Origin: G963422445 sp963422445 | GTDB lineage: Bacteria; Pseudomonadota; Alphaproteobacteria; Thalassobaculales; Thalassobaculaceae | Length of the DNA: 64,000 bases | NCBI GenBank assembly: GCA_963422445.2 | Contig: OY729512.2 | Span: 5,270,001-5,334,000, forward strand | Direction: 5' to 3' | In this document: positions 1 to 8,767 of the stretch, in pieces | Layout: each line of letters starts with the position of its first letter | Position numbering within the stretch: position 1 is the stretch's first letter | Notes under the pieces: generated by a model | Seen by the model: only the letters and a program-made list of their open reading frames with translations | Told to the model about the DNA's origin: nothing | The model's database searches: none | Program-made: the position numbers and the translations under genes

Positions 1-72
1 CTTCTGACTGAGAACCCGCGAACTCGCGCCAACTCACTCATAACTGTGCGAACTTCGGAATTAGGACATTAG
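1..72 (+). mobile_element. Right-end fragment of an IS630-type element
   Basis: Positions about 43-71 resemble the right terminal repeat of the intact IS630 element at 39139-40316. Both carry a 'gaactt..ggaat.aggaca' core followed by the YTAG target used by IS5 copy a. The rest of the element lies outside the window. Assigned only by similarity to the copy further along. Confidence 0.55.
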
Positions 73-1255
73 GTAAGGTCTGAACAAGTCGGTTTTTTCG
101 GGTATACGGGTGTCGTGGCCCGTGGATGAAACGCCAGAGCCCATCGGGGACGTGTTGTCGTGCCAGGGAATGGGGATTTTGATGCCCGAGCCGACCGTCC
201 CCGCCGCCTTGCGGCGGTTGCGGACGGACTCCCCCCACGTCAGGCGGTGGCGCCGCGCCCCGCGATGAGCAGATTGGTGAACCCGAGCAGCACGGCGATG
301 CGTTGCGTGTTCTTCGCCAGCCCCCGATAGCGCACCTTCGCATAGCCGAAGTGGCGCTTCACATACAGGAACGGATGTTCCACCTTGGCCCGAACCGACG
401 CCTTGCGCCTCTCCGCCGCCGCCTCCGGGCCCGCCTTGTCCAGCCCCCGGCGTTTGCCGGGCTTCATCGCCACCTCCCAGTCCACGTCCGTGTCCCGGTT
501 CTCCGCGCGCTTGTCCACCCCCTGATAGCCCGCGTCACCCCACACCTGCTCCTCGCCCCCGTGCAACAGCGCGTGCGCCGTCGCCACATCCGAGACATTC
601 GCCGGCGTCGTCTCCACGCTGTGCGTCAAGCCCGACTGCGCGTCCACCCCGATGTGCGCCTTCATCCCGAAATGCCACTGATTGCCCTTCTTCGTCTGAT
701 GCATCTCCGGGCCCCGCTCGCCCTTACGGTTCTTCGTCGACGACGGCGCGGCAATGAGACTCGCGTCCACGATCGTCCCCTTGCTCAAGCGGTGTCCGAG
801 AGAGGCCAGATGTGCGTTGATCTCCTCGAACAGCGTCTCACCCAGACCATGCGTCTCCAGCAAGTGGCGGAAATGCAGGATCGTCGTCTCGTTAGGCAGC
901 GCACCCGAGAGGCGCAACCCCACAAACCGCCGTACCGACTTCACCTCGTAAAGCAGGTCCTCCATCCCAGGGTCGCTCAGATTGTAGAACAGCTGCAACG
1001 CAGTGCACCCGCAGCATCACGCTCAGCGGATAAGGCCGCCGACCGCGACCGGCCTTCGGGTAGAACGGCTCGATGCGGGCCTCCAGCCGCTCCCAGGGAA
1101 CCAGCCCGTCCATCGTCTCGAGAAAGACCTCGCGCCGCGTCCGGCGCGTCTTCAGGTCGTGCTCCAGCTCCGCAAACGTCGCTTGCTCCAAGGCTCGCAC
1201 TCCACTCCGTCACCAAGAAACCAATTGTGACAGAGCCGACTTGTTCAGACCATCC
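73..1255 (-). mobile_element. IS5-type element, copy a
   Basis: A 1.18-kb element with inverted ends sharing the core GTCTGAACAAGTCGG (left about 78-92, right about 1236-1250). The flanks are TTAG on the left and CTAG on the right. Both fit the YTAR target of the IS5 group, but they are not identical, and the left tip is degenerate compared with copies b and c. The transposase translation is almost the same as copy b, so the two copies are recent relatives. It lies at the end of an IS630 fragment and downstream of the SDR operon. Confidence 0.9.
240..1200 (-). pseudogene. IS5-type transposase, frameshifted (copy a)
   Basis: Two overlapping frames together make the 319-aa IS5-group transposase that is intact in copy d (52322-53281). 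The N-terminal part starts with GTG at 1200 (MRALEQATFAELEHDL). The C-terminal DDE part begins near MQLFYNLSDPG at 998. One extra T in the 'GCGTTGCAGC' stretch, compared with GCGTGCAGC in copy d, shifts the frame. Copies b and c carry an extra base at the same spot. Motifs in the second part include the first catalytic Asp in TIVDASLIAAP and the second in VWGDAGYQG. Because the element multiplied with this lesion, it was probably moved in trans or reads through by frameshifting; this is inference. Confidence 0.8.
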
Positions 1256-1304
1256 CTAGGTCGGTCGCACTGACCTGGCGGCCTATTACGATCCCTCGAA
1301 AATC

Positions 1305-2087
1305 TTATGACGGAATGATGCCGCCGTCGACATTCCACGACTGGCCGGTGATGTTTCGGGCTTTGGGCGATGCCAGATACACGACCAGATTTGCGATGTC
1401 GGCTGGGTCGTTAGGACGTCCCAACGGGATCGCCGCGGCTCGTCGACGGGTCATGTTTTCGACGCTGACACCCTCCTGCGCGGCCCTGGTTTCGAGATTG
1501 TCCTGCGACAGCGCGGTAACCGTGACGCCCGGGCAAACGGCATTGACATTGATGCCGTGACGGGCAAGTTGTTGAGCTGCGGTATTGGTCAGACTGATAA
1601 CTGCGCCTTTACTGGCTGCATAGATGGCATTTGAGGTTCCGGCATAGCCCTTGCCGGAGATGGAGGCGATGTTGACGATGCGTCCACCATTGCCTTGTTC
1701 GATCATGGCCCGTGCAGCGATCTGGAGACAGAAAAAGACGCCTCGCGCATTGACCCGATAGATCCGGTCCCAGTCGGCTTCCGTCAGGTCCATGATGTCG
1801 GCTCGACGCGTAATCCCGGCATTGTTGAGCAGGATGTCGATCTGTCCGAAGGTCGCAACAGTTTCCGCGACCATCGCTGTGATACCCGCCACATCCCCGC
1901 AATCGACTTCGACTGCAAGGGAGCGTCCACCGTGGTCGGTGATCGTCCTTGCTGTGCTCTGTGCCGACGCACGATCGATATCGGCTGCAACCACAGTGGC
2001 GCCGGCAGTCGCAAGGGCTAATGCCGATGCCTCTCCAATGCCGGCTCCGGCCCCGGTTACGATGGCGATCCTGTCCTGCAAGACCAT
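1305..2087 (-). CDS. SDR-family NAD(P)-dependent oxidoreductase
   Basis: A 260-aa classical short-chain dehydrogenase/reductase. It has the Rossmann motif TGAGAGIG near the N-terminus, NNAG after beta-4, the catalytic Ser in NIASISG, the YAASK Tyr/Lys pair, and a C-terminal GQSWNVDGG typical of 3-oxoacyl-reductase-like SDRs. I chose the ATG at 2087, preceded by a GGAGAG ribosome site, over an upstream in-frame ATG at 2168 that would add 27 poorly conserved residues and overlap the next gene. It is the last gene of a three-gene minus-strand operon and ends about 50 bp before IS5 copy a. An Asp (AADID) after beta-2 suggests NAD(H); this is inference. The substrate is unknown. Confidence 0.92.
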   Translation of the reverse strand: MVLQDRIAIVTGAGAGIGEASALALATAGATVVAADIDRASAQSTARTITDHGGRSLAVEVDCGDVAGITAMVAETVATFGQIDILLNNAGITRRADIMDLTEADWDRIYRVNARGVFFCLQIAARAMIEQGNGGRIVNIASISGKGYAGTSNAIYAASKGAVISLTNTAAQQLARHGINVNAVCPGVTVTALSQDNLETRAAQEGVSVENMTRRRAAAIPLGRPNDPADIANLVVYLASPKARNITGQSWNVDGGIIPS

Positions 2088-2157
2088 AATGCTCTCCGTC
2101 TGTCCGTCAGTCAGACCCTTTTCTCCAGACTGATGCGCACCGGATTGATCGCTGACC

Positions 2158-3048
2158 TTACCCGACAACAGGCAGTCTGGCGCAAATCAGGTCGTAGGGG
2201 TAACGCTCGGTAATCATGCCCTTGTAGGCAAAGATATCCAGGATCGCCTGATAGGCTGCTTCGGTGATTTCGACATGCGGTGTCCAGCAGCCGAGCGTCT
2301 GATAGGTTGCGATGCATCGGGTAAGCACGGCTTCGTCGATATCCGGAAAGTACGGCTTTTCTGCGCGCGCGATTTCAGCGGCCGGTGTTTCTGTCATGTA
2401 GATCCGGGTCTTGGTATAGGCCCGCATGAAGGCTTTCGCCATGTCGGTATCAAGCCACTCCCGCCGGGCTGCCAGACTGGAAAATCCGTTCGGCCCGATC
2501 ACCGGGCCGACCTGGGCAACGATATGACCGATCCCGTCAGCTTCGAGCTGCTGCGGGAATGGTCCTTGCTGCTGGACATACCAGCCTTGGCCGTCGCGAA
2601 ACGCTTCGTCGATCTTGGCGGGCCCGCCAGGTGTGATGGCCGTGATCCGGTCATAATCGATCCCGGCCTTGTGGCAGGCGTACCGGAACATCGCCAATGG
2701 TTGGCCGCCGCCGAACAAGACCACCTCGGCGTTCTCGAGCTTGGTCCATGAGAAATCCGGGTCGGGCTCGCGGGCGGTAATGAAAAACCCGTCCATTTCG
2801 TTGATCTGGGCAAAATGCACGATATCCGATGGCTCGCCGCGCCCGGCCGGGCCGAAACCCTGACTCAGGGCAGATTGAACGATATGGGCCGAACCGTCTT
2901 CGAGAGATCGGATTGCCGAAACGCCGGGCGGTGCGACGGACCAGGACGCCTCAAGGCCCTCGGCTTCCAGGAAGCCGCCGGACATGGCTGAAATCAACGG
3001 CGAATAGAAGGCCGAAAACAGGGTGAACTGTATGTTGATCTGGGTCAC
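2158..3048 (-). CDS. NMT1/SsuA-like ABC substrate-binding-type protein
   Basis: A protein of about 296 aa resembling the thiamine-precursor/taurine-type binding fold. The opening strand INIQFTLFSAFYSPL is followed by GFLEAEGLEASW, a typical NMT1-like pattern (F..EGL.v). No signal peptide or lipobox is visible, which is unusual for a periplasmic binding protein. It could be cytoplasmic, or the start could be misplaced. I chose the GTG at 3048, 19 bp after the stop of the upstream SDR and behind a GAGAG stretch. The upstream ATG at 3129 would overlap that SDR by 62 bp. No permease or ATPase lies beside it, so transport is unproven. Being sandwiched between two SDRs suggests it binds their substrate or is an enzyme of this fold. 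Confidence 0.75.
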   Translation of the reverse strand: MTQINIQFTLFSAFYSPLISAMSGGFLEAEGLEASWSVAPPGVSAIRSLEDGSAHIVQSALSQGFGPAGRGEPSDIVHFAQINEMDGFFITAREPDPDFSWTKLENAEVVLFGGGQPLAMFRYACHKAGIDYDRITAITPGGPAKIDEAFRDGQGWYVQQQGPFPQQLEADGIGHIVAQVGPVIGPNGFSSLAARREWLDTDMAKAFMRAYTKTRIYMTETPAAEIARAEKPYFPDIDEAVLTRCIATYQTLGCWTPHVEITEAAYQAILDIFAYKGMITERYPYDLICARLPVVG

Positions 3049-3067
3049 GGCATTTCTCTCAGTTGGT

Positions 3068-3841
3068 TCAGGTGCCAATTTCCGCCGGATCGTAGACGAG
3101 GCCGGCGTCGCCATACCCGCCATCGACATTCAGGACCGTGCCGGTGGTCCATTCGCAATCGTCGCTGGCAAGAAACAGTGCGGCATTGGCCACGGCTGAC
3201 ACCGTACCATAGGCGCCGGCCGGAATCCGGTCGATGTAGCCCTTCCTGCGCGTCGGGCCGTGGACACTAAGACCGGTATCGATCGGTCCCGGCGCAATGG
3301 CATTGACCATTATGCCCTTGTTGGACAATTCGACCGCCAATACGCGGCAGATATGCATCATGGCCGCCTTCGAGGCGCCATAGGCAATGCCGCCCATATT
3401 GCCGCGCTGGCCGGAGATAGAACCGATCTCAATGATGCGGCCGCTGCCCTGAGCCGTCATCCGGCGGGCCGCCGCCTGGGCAGTCAGGAAGGAGCCTGTG
3501 AGGTTGATGCGAAGGACACGCTCCCAATCGGCTTCGGTCACGTCGAGCGCCAGCTTATGCAGAGCGACCCCGGCGTTGTTGACCAGGATGTCGATGCGGC
3601 CAAATCGTTCGACCGTTTCGGCGACCTGGGCCTCGCAATCGCCGGAAACGGATACGTCGGCCAGAAACGCCTTTGCGATACCGCCTGCGCTGGTAATGGC
3701 GTTGGCGACGGTCTCGGCTTTCTCGAGATCCTTGTCGCTGCACAGGATGGATGCCCCCTCGAGTGCGTAGCGGCGGGCAATCGCACCACCGAGACCGCCA
3801 CCGGCTTCCGTTATCAGTGCGGTTTTCGAGGTGAGACGCAT
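3068..3841 (-). CDS. SDR-family oxidoreductase with unusual cofactor motif
   Basis: A 257-aa SDR and the first gene of the minus-strand operon. The catalytic elements are complete: NNAG, Ser in IGSISG, and YGASK. The C-terminus has GTVLNVDGGYGD. The cofactor loop reads TEAGGGLGG where the family normally has TGxxxGxG, so the first Gly is replaced by Glu. The next residues are Gly-rich and may compensate. I chose the second of two adjacent ATGs (3844 and 3841) because GGCGGAG is then about 7 nt upstream. An in-frame ATG at 3922 gives an unlikely N-terminus. Function beyond oxidoreduction of an alcohol or ketone cannot be stated. Confidence 0.9.
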   Translation of the reverse strand: MRLTSKTALITEAGGGLGGAIARRYALEGASILCSDKDLEKAETVANAITSAGGIAKAFLADVSVSGDCEAQVAETVERFGRIDILVNNAGVALHKLALDVTEADWERVLRINLTGSFLTAQAAARRMTAQGSGRIIEIGSISGQRGNMGGIAYGASKAAMMHICRVLAVELSNKGIMVNAIAPGPIDTGLSVHGPTRRKGYIDRIPAGAYGTVSAVANAALFLASDDCEWTTGTVLNVDGGYGDAGLVYDPAEIGT

Positions 3842-4089
3842 CATGAAACTCCGCCATAAACGGTCATAGCATGGACAGTATAACGTTCGAATAAGGTCTG
3901 CAGAGTGATCGGTTATGGTCACCCTCTACCTGATAGCGTCAGGGAGACCGTCGTGTCCGTCGATATGATACGCGCCATCCGGTATCTTGCTGTATTCTCG
4001 TCGTGATGCTGACGTCGTCCGTAGCCGGCCCGAACACTAGGTAAGGGTCCCCCGCGGAGGATCTCAACAACAAATACGGAGGCAGCCCA

Positions 4090-4413
4090 ATGGCATTTTT
4101 CGAAATCCGTCAATACAAGATCCAGCCCGGAAAGATGGACGAATGGCTGGAATTCATGGAAGGCGTGATCATTCCGTTCCAGGTGTCCAAAGGCATGGTG
4201 ATTACCGGCAGCTTTCAGGGTGAAGAAGACAAGTCGGTATATTTCTGGTTTCGGCGGTTCGAGAGCGAGGCGGAGCGCGAGCGCCTTTACGAGGCCGTCT
4301 ATCAGAGCGATTTCTGGAAGAACGACGTTGCGCCCAAGGTTCCCGACCTGATTGATCGCGATGCGATCATGGTGCAGCGGGTGCTGGCGACCAGCATGTC
4401 AACAATGCAGTAG
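4090..4413 (+). CDS. NIPSNAP-family protein
   Basis: A 107-aa single-domain ferredoxin-like alpha+beta barrel protein. The opening FFEIRQYKIQPGKMDEW is the characteristic NIPSNAP start, and the second half holds the YFWFRRFESEAERERL pattern of the family. A strong site (ACGGAGGC) lies 9 nt before the ATG. The protein is usually dimeric and of unknown biochemistry in bacteria, often found in catabolic operons. It is divergent from the SDR operon across about 250 bp (3842-4089), which probably holds both promoters. Confidence 0.9.
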   Translation: MAFFEIRQYKIQPGKMDEWLEFMEGVIIPFQVSKGMVITGSFQGEEDKSVYFWFRRFESEAERERLYEAVYQSDFWKNDVAPKVPDLIDRDAIMVQRVLATSMSTMQ

Positions 4414-4725
4414 GCGCAAGGACCGTCCGGGGGTTCCGGTTCGGCCCGTTCCTGCGTGACATGACGACATTACCGCCCGGTCTTGCGATCGTTATCCTGG
4501 GCCGGCGACAGTCTTGCCCGAGAGGTCCGGAAACCCGGCTGACGATGCGAACCCCGATCGGGCCGCGTTGATGAACGGGTCGATTCAGGGTCTCACATTC
4601 GGCTGGTCAGTTCAGCGCTTTGCAATTCCTGACCTAGAGGAAGAGTGGTCTTCGACAACCTGCTTGTTGCCGCTACCATGCGATGACTAGCCTGCGCGAT
4701 CGTCGGCGGCCTGACGGGTGACGGT
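4414..4725. other. Intergenic, no gene seen
   Basis: I see no convincing coding frame, repeat or terminator hairpin with a T-tract. It may contain the promoter of the C26 hydrolase gene. Confidence 0.6.
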
Positions 4726-5469
4726 ATGAAACCGCTGATTGGTGTGACGACCTACGGTCGTTACGAGACGGAGTTTCAGAATACGGATTACGGTCCGATC
4801 TATTTCACGACAGCGGATTACGTCGACGCGATCCGCAAGGCCGGGGCCCAGATCGTACTCGTGTCGCCGGGTGAATCGGTGTTCCCGGACATTCTCGATC
4901 GACTTGACGGCATCGTGTTTTCCGGTGGAGCCGATATCGACCCGGTTCAATATGGCGGCGACCGTGGCCACCCGGCCCTCGGCAGGCATGACGGGGAGCG
5001 CGACCGGGTGGAAATCGCGGGCGTTCGTGCTTCGCTCGGGCATCCCGATATGCCAATTCTTTGCATTTGCCGGGGCATGCAGGTGCTGAACGTGGCCCTT
5101 GGCGGCACGTTGTTTGAAGAGGTATCGGATCGCGAGGATAGTGGCCCACATCGCGACCCGGACGGCGAACCGGTCATGCACGAGGCGAGAGTTCTGGCTG
5201 GAACCAGAACCGCGGCGGCACTCGGGACTCTTCACGCGCACGTGTCATCCGAGCATCATCAGGGGTTGCGAACCGCCGCCAGCGTGCTGACGGTGACCGC
5301 GTGGGCGCCTGACGGCCTGATCGAAGCCGTAGAACATGTCGACCATCCCTGGTGTATCGGCGTTCAATGGCATCCGGAGATCACCGCCAGAACCGATCCG
5401 GTCCAACAGAGGCTTTTCAACGTTCTGGTGTCCGCCGCGCAAGAGCATTGTAACCGGGCGGGCGGGTAA
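4726..5469 (+). CDS. Peptidase C26 / gamma-glutamyl hydrolase-like class I glutamine amidotransferase
   Basis: A 247-aa class I glutamine amidotransferase fold of the PuuD-like type. The N-terminus PLIGVTTYGRYE is typical. FSGGADIDPVQYGG forms the oxyanion-side loop. The nucleophile Cys is in LCICRGMQVLNV, and the His-Glu pair is in GVQWHPE near residue 210. Family members hydrolyse gamma-glutamyl bonds, for example gamma-glutamyl-GABA in putrescine breakdown. No ligase partner (PuuA) is present nearby, so the natural substrate is open. A GGGTGACGG stretch precedes the ATG. An MFS exporter gene follows in the same direction after 168 bp. Confidence 0.9.
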   Translation: MKPLIGVTTYGRYETEFQNTDYGPIYFTTADYVDAIRKAGAQIVLVSPGESVFPDILDRLDGIVFSGGADIDPVQYGGDRGHPALGRHDGERDRVEIAGVRASLGHPDMPILCICRGMQVLNVALGGTLFEEVSDREDSGPHRDPDGEPVMHEARVLAGTRTAAALGTLHAHVSSEHHQGLRTAASVLTVTAWAPDGLIEAVEHVDHPWCIGVQWHPEITARTDPVQQRLFNVLVSAAQEHCNRAGG

Positions 5470-5637
5470 CGGATTGAGCATCGGCCAAGATCCAGAGGCG
5501 TCGAAGTGGCTTGACGTCGGTTCCGCGCCGAGTGTCTGCCGCGAAGCTTCGATGTCGTGCCGTTCCGCGCGAATCGCCATGCACACCGGCCCGGTCGCCG
5601 GCGTCTGTCGGTACGCGCCGCTCCGAACGGTCTCCTG

Positions 5638-7164
5638 ATGGACGATCGGGCAAACCCGGCCCAAGAGGTGGATGCGACGCCGCAGCGATGGTTGATACTG
5701 GCGACCCTGACCCTGGCGTCGACGCTCTACGCAATGAGCATCACTATCGCCAATATCGCCCTGCCGCAGCTGCAGGGCGCGCTCGGTGCGACCCAGGACC
5801 AGATTGCCTGGACCGTTACCTTCAACATTGTCGGTACCGCGGTGATAACACCGATGACGGGCTGGCTGACGACCCGGTTCGGTCGCCGCCGTTTGATCCT
5901 GTGCTCCGTGTTCGGGTTCGCGGTGTCCTCGGTCCTTTGCGGACAGGCGAGCAGTCTTGTCGATCTGGTCATCTATCGGACTCTGCAAGGTGCCTTTGGC
6001 GGACCTCTGGTTCCACTCTCACAGGCAATAGTACTCGTCGTGTTCCCGCGTCGGCAGCATGGTTTTGCAACGGCGATCTGGGGTATGGGGGTGGTGTTCG
6101 GACCAATCATCGGGCCAGTTGTGGGCGGTTATGTCTCCGAGGCCTATAGTTGGCGCTGGGTATTCTACATCATTGCGCCATTCAGCTTACTCGCGTTGCT
6201 CGGTTGCTGGCTCTATATCCGCGAAAGTACCCGGGATCGCGACAGTCGTCTTGACTGGACCGGATTCATCAGTCTGTCTTTCGCCTTGGCGGCTATGCAA
6301 TTGATGCTGGATCGCGGCAATCGGCTTGATTGGTTCGAGTCGCCGGAGATCGTCGTTGAAGCCGCGATTGCGCTGGTCTGCCTGTATATTTTCGTCGTTC
6401 ATGTCCTGACCACGCGCGCGCCCTATCTGAATCCCTGGTTGTTGCGCGACCGAAACTACGCGCTCGGCGCGATCCTGGTGTTCATCTACGGCATGCTGAA
6501 CTTCACGCCGCTGGTGCTCTATCCGCCCATGCTGCAGGATTTGCGGGGCTATCCCGAGTCGATCATCGGGTTGCTGCTGGCCGCGCGCGGCGTCGGTGCC
6601 CTGATCGGGAATTTCCTGGTGCTCTGGATTTGCCGATATGACCCGCGTGTCGGGTTGGCGCTCGGATTTGTCGCTCAGGCAGGGTCTTGCTGGTTGCTGG
6701 CGAGCTTCGATATCAACATGACGACGGCCGGAGTTGCCTGGGCCAGTTGCATTCAGGGATTGGGTGTTGGTTTTGCCTGGGTTCCGCTCACGATCCTGAT
6801 GTTTTCGAACATCGACCCGAAATACATTCCAGAGGGGACGTCGGTACTGCATCTGCTCCGCAATATTGGCAGCAGTATCTTCATCTCGCTGACCGTGACA
6901 GTAGTTATTCGCTCAACCGCGGCGGGATACACTGACATGAGCGATCTGATCAGCCCTTATATCGAACTTCTGGAAACGGCCCATCTGTTCGGCCGATGGC
7001 AGACGGATTCGGCGGCCGGACTCTCGGCAATCAGCAGCGAGATCGAACGCCAGGCGGCGATGATTGGCTACATCAATGCGTTTTACCTTCTGGCGGTGAC
7101 CGGGTTCGTCGCCTTGCCGCTGGTCGCCATCATGCGGTCTGCCGGTCGGCAGGGATATCGGTGA
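5638..7164 (+). CDS. MFS transporter, DHA2 (EmrB/QacA) type
   Basis: A 508-aa inner-membrane protein, the length expected for the 14-helix drug:H+ antiporter-2 family. Signature pieces are the first helix region WLILATLTLASTLYAM with SITIANIALPQLQ, motif A GWLTTRFGRRR between helices 2 and 3, and the motif C-like stretch GPIIGPVVGGYVSE in helix 5. No periplasmic adaptor (EmrA/HlyD) gene is beside it. I chose the ATG at 5638 (MDDRANPAQ). An in-frame ATG 81 nt upstream encodes an Arg-rich stretch atypical of the family. There is no clear Shine-Dalgarno. It probably exports a metabolite or toxicant. Confidence 0.92.
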   Translation: MDDRANPAQEVDATPQRWLILATLTLASTLYAMSITIANIALPQLQGALGATQDQIAWTVTFNIVGTAVITPMTGWLTTRFGRRRLILCSVFGFAVSSVLCGQASSLVDLVIYRTLQGAFGGPLVPLSQAIVLVVFPRRQHGFATAIWGMGVVFGPIIGPVVGGYVSEAYSWRWVFYIIAPFSLLALLGCWLYIRESTRDRDSRLDWTGFISLSFALAAMQLMLDRGNRLDWFESPEIVVEAAIALVCLYIFVVHVLTTRAPYLNPWLLRDRNYALGAILVFIYGMLNFTPLVLYPPMLQDLRGYPESIIGLLLAARGVGALIGNFLVLWICRYDPRVGLALGFVAQAGSCWLLASFDINMTTAGVAWASCIQGLGVGFAWVPLTILMFSNIDPKYIPEGTSVLHLLRNIGSSIFISLTVTVVIRSTAAGYTDMSDLISPYIELLETAHLFGRWQTDSAAGLSAISSEIERQAAMIGYINAFYLLAVTGFVALPLVAIMRSAGRQGYR

Positions 7165-7269
7165 GATCCCCGCCGGTTCTCGGGTTGCGAAGCGAAGACC
7201 AAATGGTTTGCTCCAGTTTGCCTCGCAAGCATCTGGTGGAGGACACATGGCAGTTAATCTCTGTATACC
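7165..7269 (+). other. Possible start of a gene cut by the 1.5-kb IS
   Basis: GGTGGAGGACAC is followed by ATG at 7246 and eight open codons (MAVNLCIP) before the IS border at 7270. This looks like a real translation start whose gene is interrupted. Across the element, the far flank stays open for about 30 codons, but I recognise nothing in it and there is no target duplication to prove simple insertion. Confidence 0.25.
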
Positions 7270-8767
7270 GAACCTCTTGCAAAATTCCTGTCCCCCAGGG
7301 TCCGGTGAGTCTGGATCGGTCGGTTGCTTCCGGTCACCTCTGCACCTGGAGGTCGGAATCCATGGATTCGCGGTGTCTCATCAGAGATGATGAGAACAAA
7401 CAGGGACCTTTGTGGACATCGGGACACGCCTCTCCGGGCCACTCTCTTCGAGAGGGCCGTGAAGGGTCGGCATGCGTTGTCGGAGCGCGCTATGGGACGG
7501 CGAGACGTATCAACGGGTCAGCCGCCAGGGCCAGGATGCCGAACATGAGATGGCAGGCGACCTTGGAATATCCACGGACGCGGACATGGCGCCCGCCACA
7601 CTCATCCTTGAGGCGGGCGTTGGTCCTCTCGACACCGGACCGGATCCGGAACCGCACGGTCTCGGGATCGACATGGCCTATTGCACGCCGGGCCCGGGCC
7701 TCCCGGTCTCGCTCCTCCTTGAGATCCTTGTCCCGGCGCGGATTGACATCGATGATCGGCACATGGCCAAGCCGTTCGCTCATCTGGTGGATCTCCCTGG
7801 CATCATAGGCCGCGTCCATGAGATCGTAGAGATTGGTCACACACCCGGCGGTCATCATTGCCAGCGGGATCGCGACCTGACTGTCAGGGACGGATGCCGA
7901 GGTGAGGACGGTCCTCAGCGGCACCCCGCAGTCTGCTGTGTCGATAGGCAGCTTGTAACGGCGCCAAGCCTCCAGGACCCCCTTGGCAGTCTTCTTTGCC
8001 CCGTGATCGCAGACCTTCGGCAGCGCGTCGAGCCTCTCATCGAGATCCATCCCGTTCGCTTGCCGTTCGAGACGCCCAGGCTCCTTCGTCCTCTCCTCGC
8101 CCTTGCGGGGCCGGCCGCGCTTGCGGTTCGGCGTCGGGGCCTTCGGCGTCGGGGCCGGCGTCTCCCGGGCCTCGATGGCCGTCGGGTTCCTCGACACGTG
8201 GCCGATGAGCGCGTCGCCCAGTGTCTCTGCAACCAGAGCCGCGTGCATCCTCTCCGGAAGACGGGACTGCGACCATTCGGCAAACGCCCGCGAAAACGTC
8301 GCTTCACGCGGGATCTCCGCGATACGCGACCCGCCGCACAGCCGGCGCAACGTCGGGGCCACCTTGAGCCTGTCGATCAGGTGGCGGGTCGTCGGCAGAC
8401 CCCACACCGCCTTGGCGATGAAGCCATGGGCCAGCGTCTGGCGATCCTCCCGGGGCCGACCCGGACCGGTCCACACCCCATCGACGAAGCCCTCCACCTT
8501 GACGAGATCGAGAGCTGTCACGAAACGCTTGTGCGTCTCCAGGAGAGGACCGACCGCCTCGGCCAACGCCGGGAAAAGTTCCCCTTGAAATCGGTGCCAG
8601 AGATCGGATAGGGTCGAGCCAAGGGTCATCGGGGTCACCTCCTCGGTATCTTGTTATTGTAGAAACACAACATACCACGGGGTGGCCCCGAAACCCAGGC
8701 CATCGACAACAAAATCAGCCTCGACAAGGCAAAAAACCGGTCGGGCCGGCAATTTTGCAAGAAGCTC
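7270..8767 (-). mobile_element. 1.5-kb DDE insertion sequence, copy 1
   Basis: Inverted ends read GAACCTCTTGCAAAATT (left) and, from the other end, GAGCTTCTTGCAAAATT, a 15/17 match shared by five copies in the window. The length is 1498 bp. The flanks TACC and ATGG do not match, so this copy has probably been rearranged since insertion. It contains one intact transposase gene on the minus strand. Confidence 0.9.
7490..8629 (-). CDS. DDE transposase of the 1.5-kb element (copy 1, intact)
   Basis: A 379-aa transposase starting at the ATG at 8629 behind a perfect GAGGAGGTG site. The GTG nine bases upstream overlaps that site and is unlikely to be the start. Landmarks are FSRAFAEWSQ; HVSRNPTAIEARETP with the first Asp-equivalent region; the Lys/Arg-rich linker KRGRPRKGEERTKEP; IDTADCGVPL; NLYDLMDAAYDA with the second Asp; and RSGVERTNARLKDECGG with the catalytic Glu. 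This is the common DDE_Tnp_1 arrangement. I do not assign the ISfinder family. Copies 1 and 4 are the only ones with an unbroken frame here. Confidence 0.88.
   Translation of the reverse strand: MTLGSTLSDLWHRFQGELFPALAEAVGPLLETHKRFVTALDLVKVEGFVDGVWTGPGRPREDRQTLAHGFIAKAVWGLPTTRHLIDRLKVAPTLRRLCGGSRIAEIPREATFSRAFAEWSQSRLPERMHAALVAETLGDALIGHVSRNPTAIEARETPAPTPKAPTPNRKRGRPRKGEERTKEPGRLERQANGMDLDERLDALPKVCDHGAKKTAKGVLEAWRRYKLPIDTADCGVPLRTVLTSASVPDSQVAIPLAMMTAGCVTNLYDLMDAAYDAREIHQMSERLGHVPIIDVNPRRDKDLKEERDREARARRAIGHVDPETVRFRIRSGVERTNARLKDECGGRHVRVRGYSKVACHLMFGILALAADPLIRLAVP

Noticed and set aside
182..215. GC-rich hairpin near the IS5 ends (CCGCCGCC-ttg-CGGCGG type) as terminators
   Set aside because: They are present in each IS5 copy as part of the element and have no T-tract.
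303..1259. Long open frames antisense to the IS5 and 1.5-kb transposases (for example 303-1259, 10658-11614, 7472-8611, 51035-53395)
   Set aside because: They are Arg/Leu-rich shadows of transposase genes in GC-rich DNA. They repeat with every IS copy and match no family.
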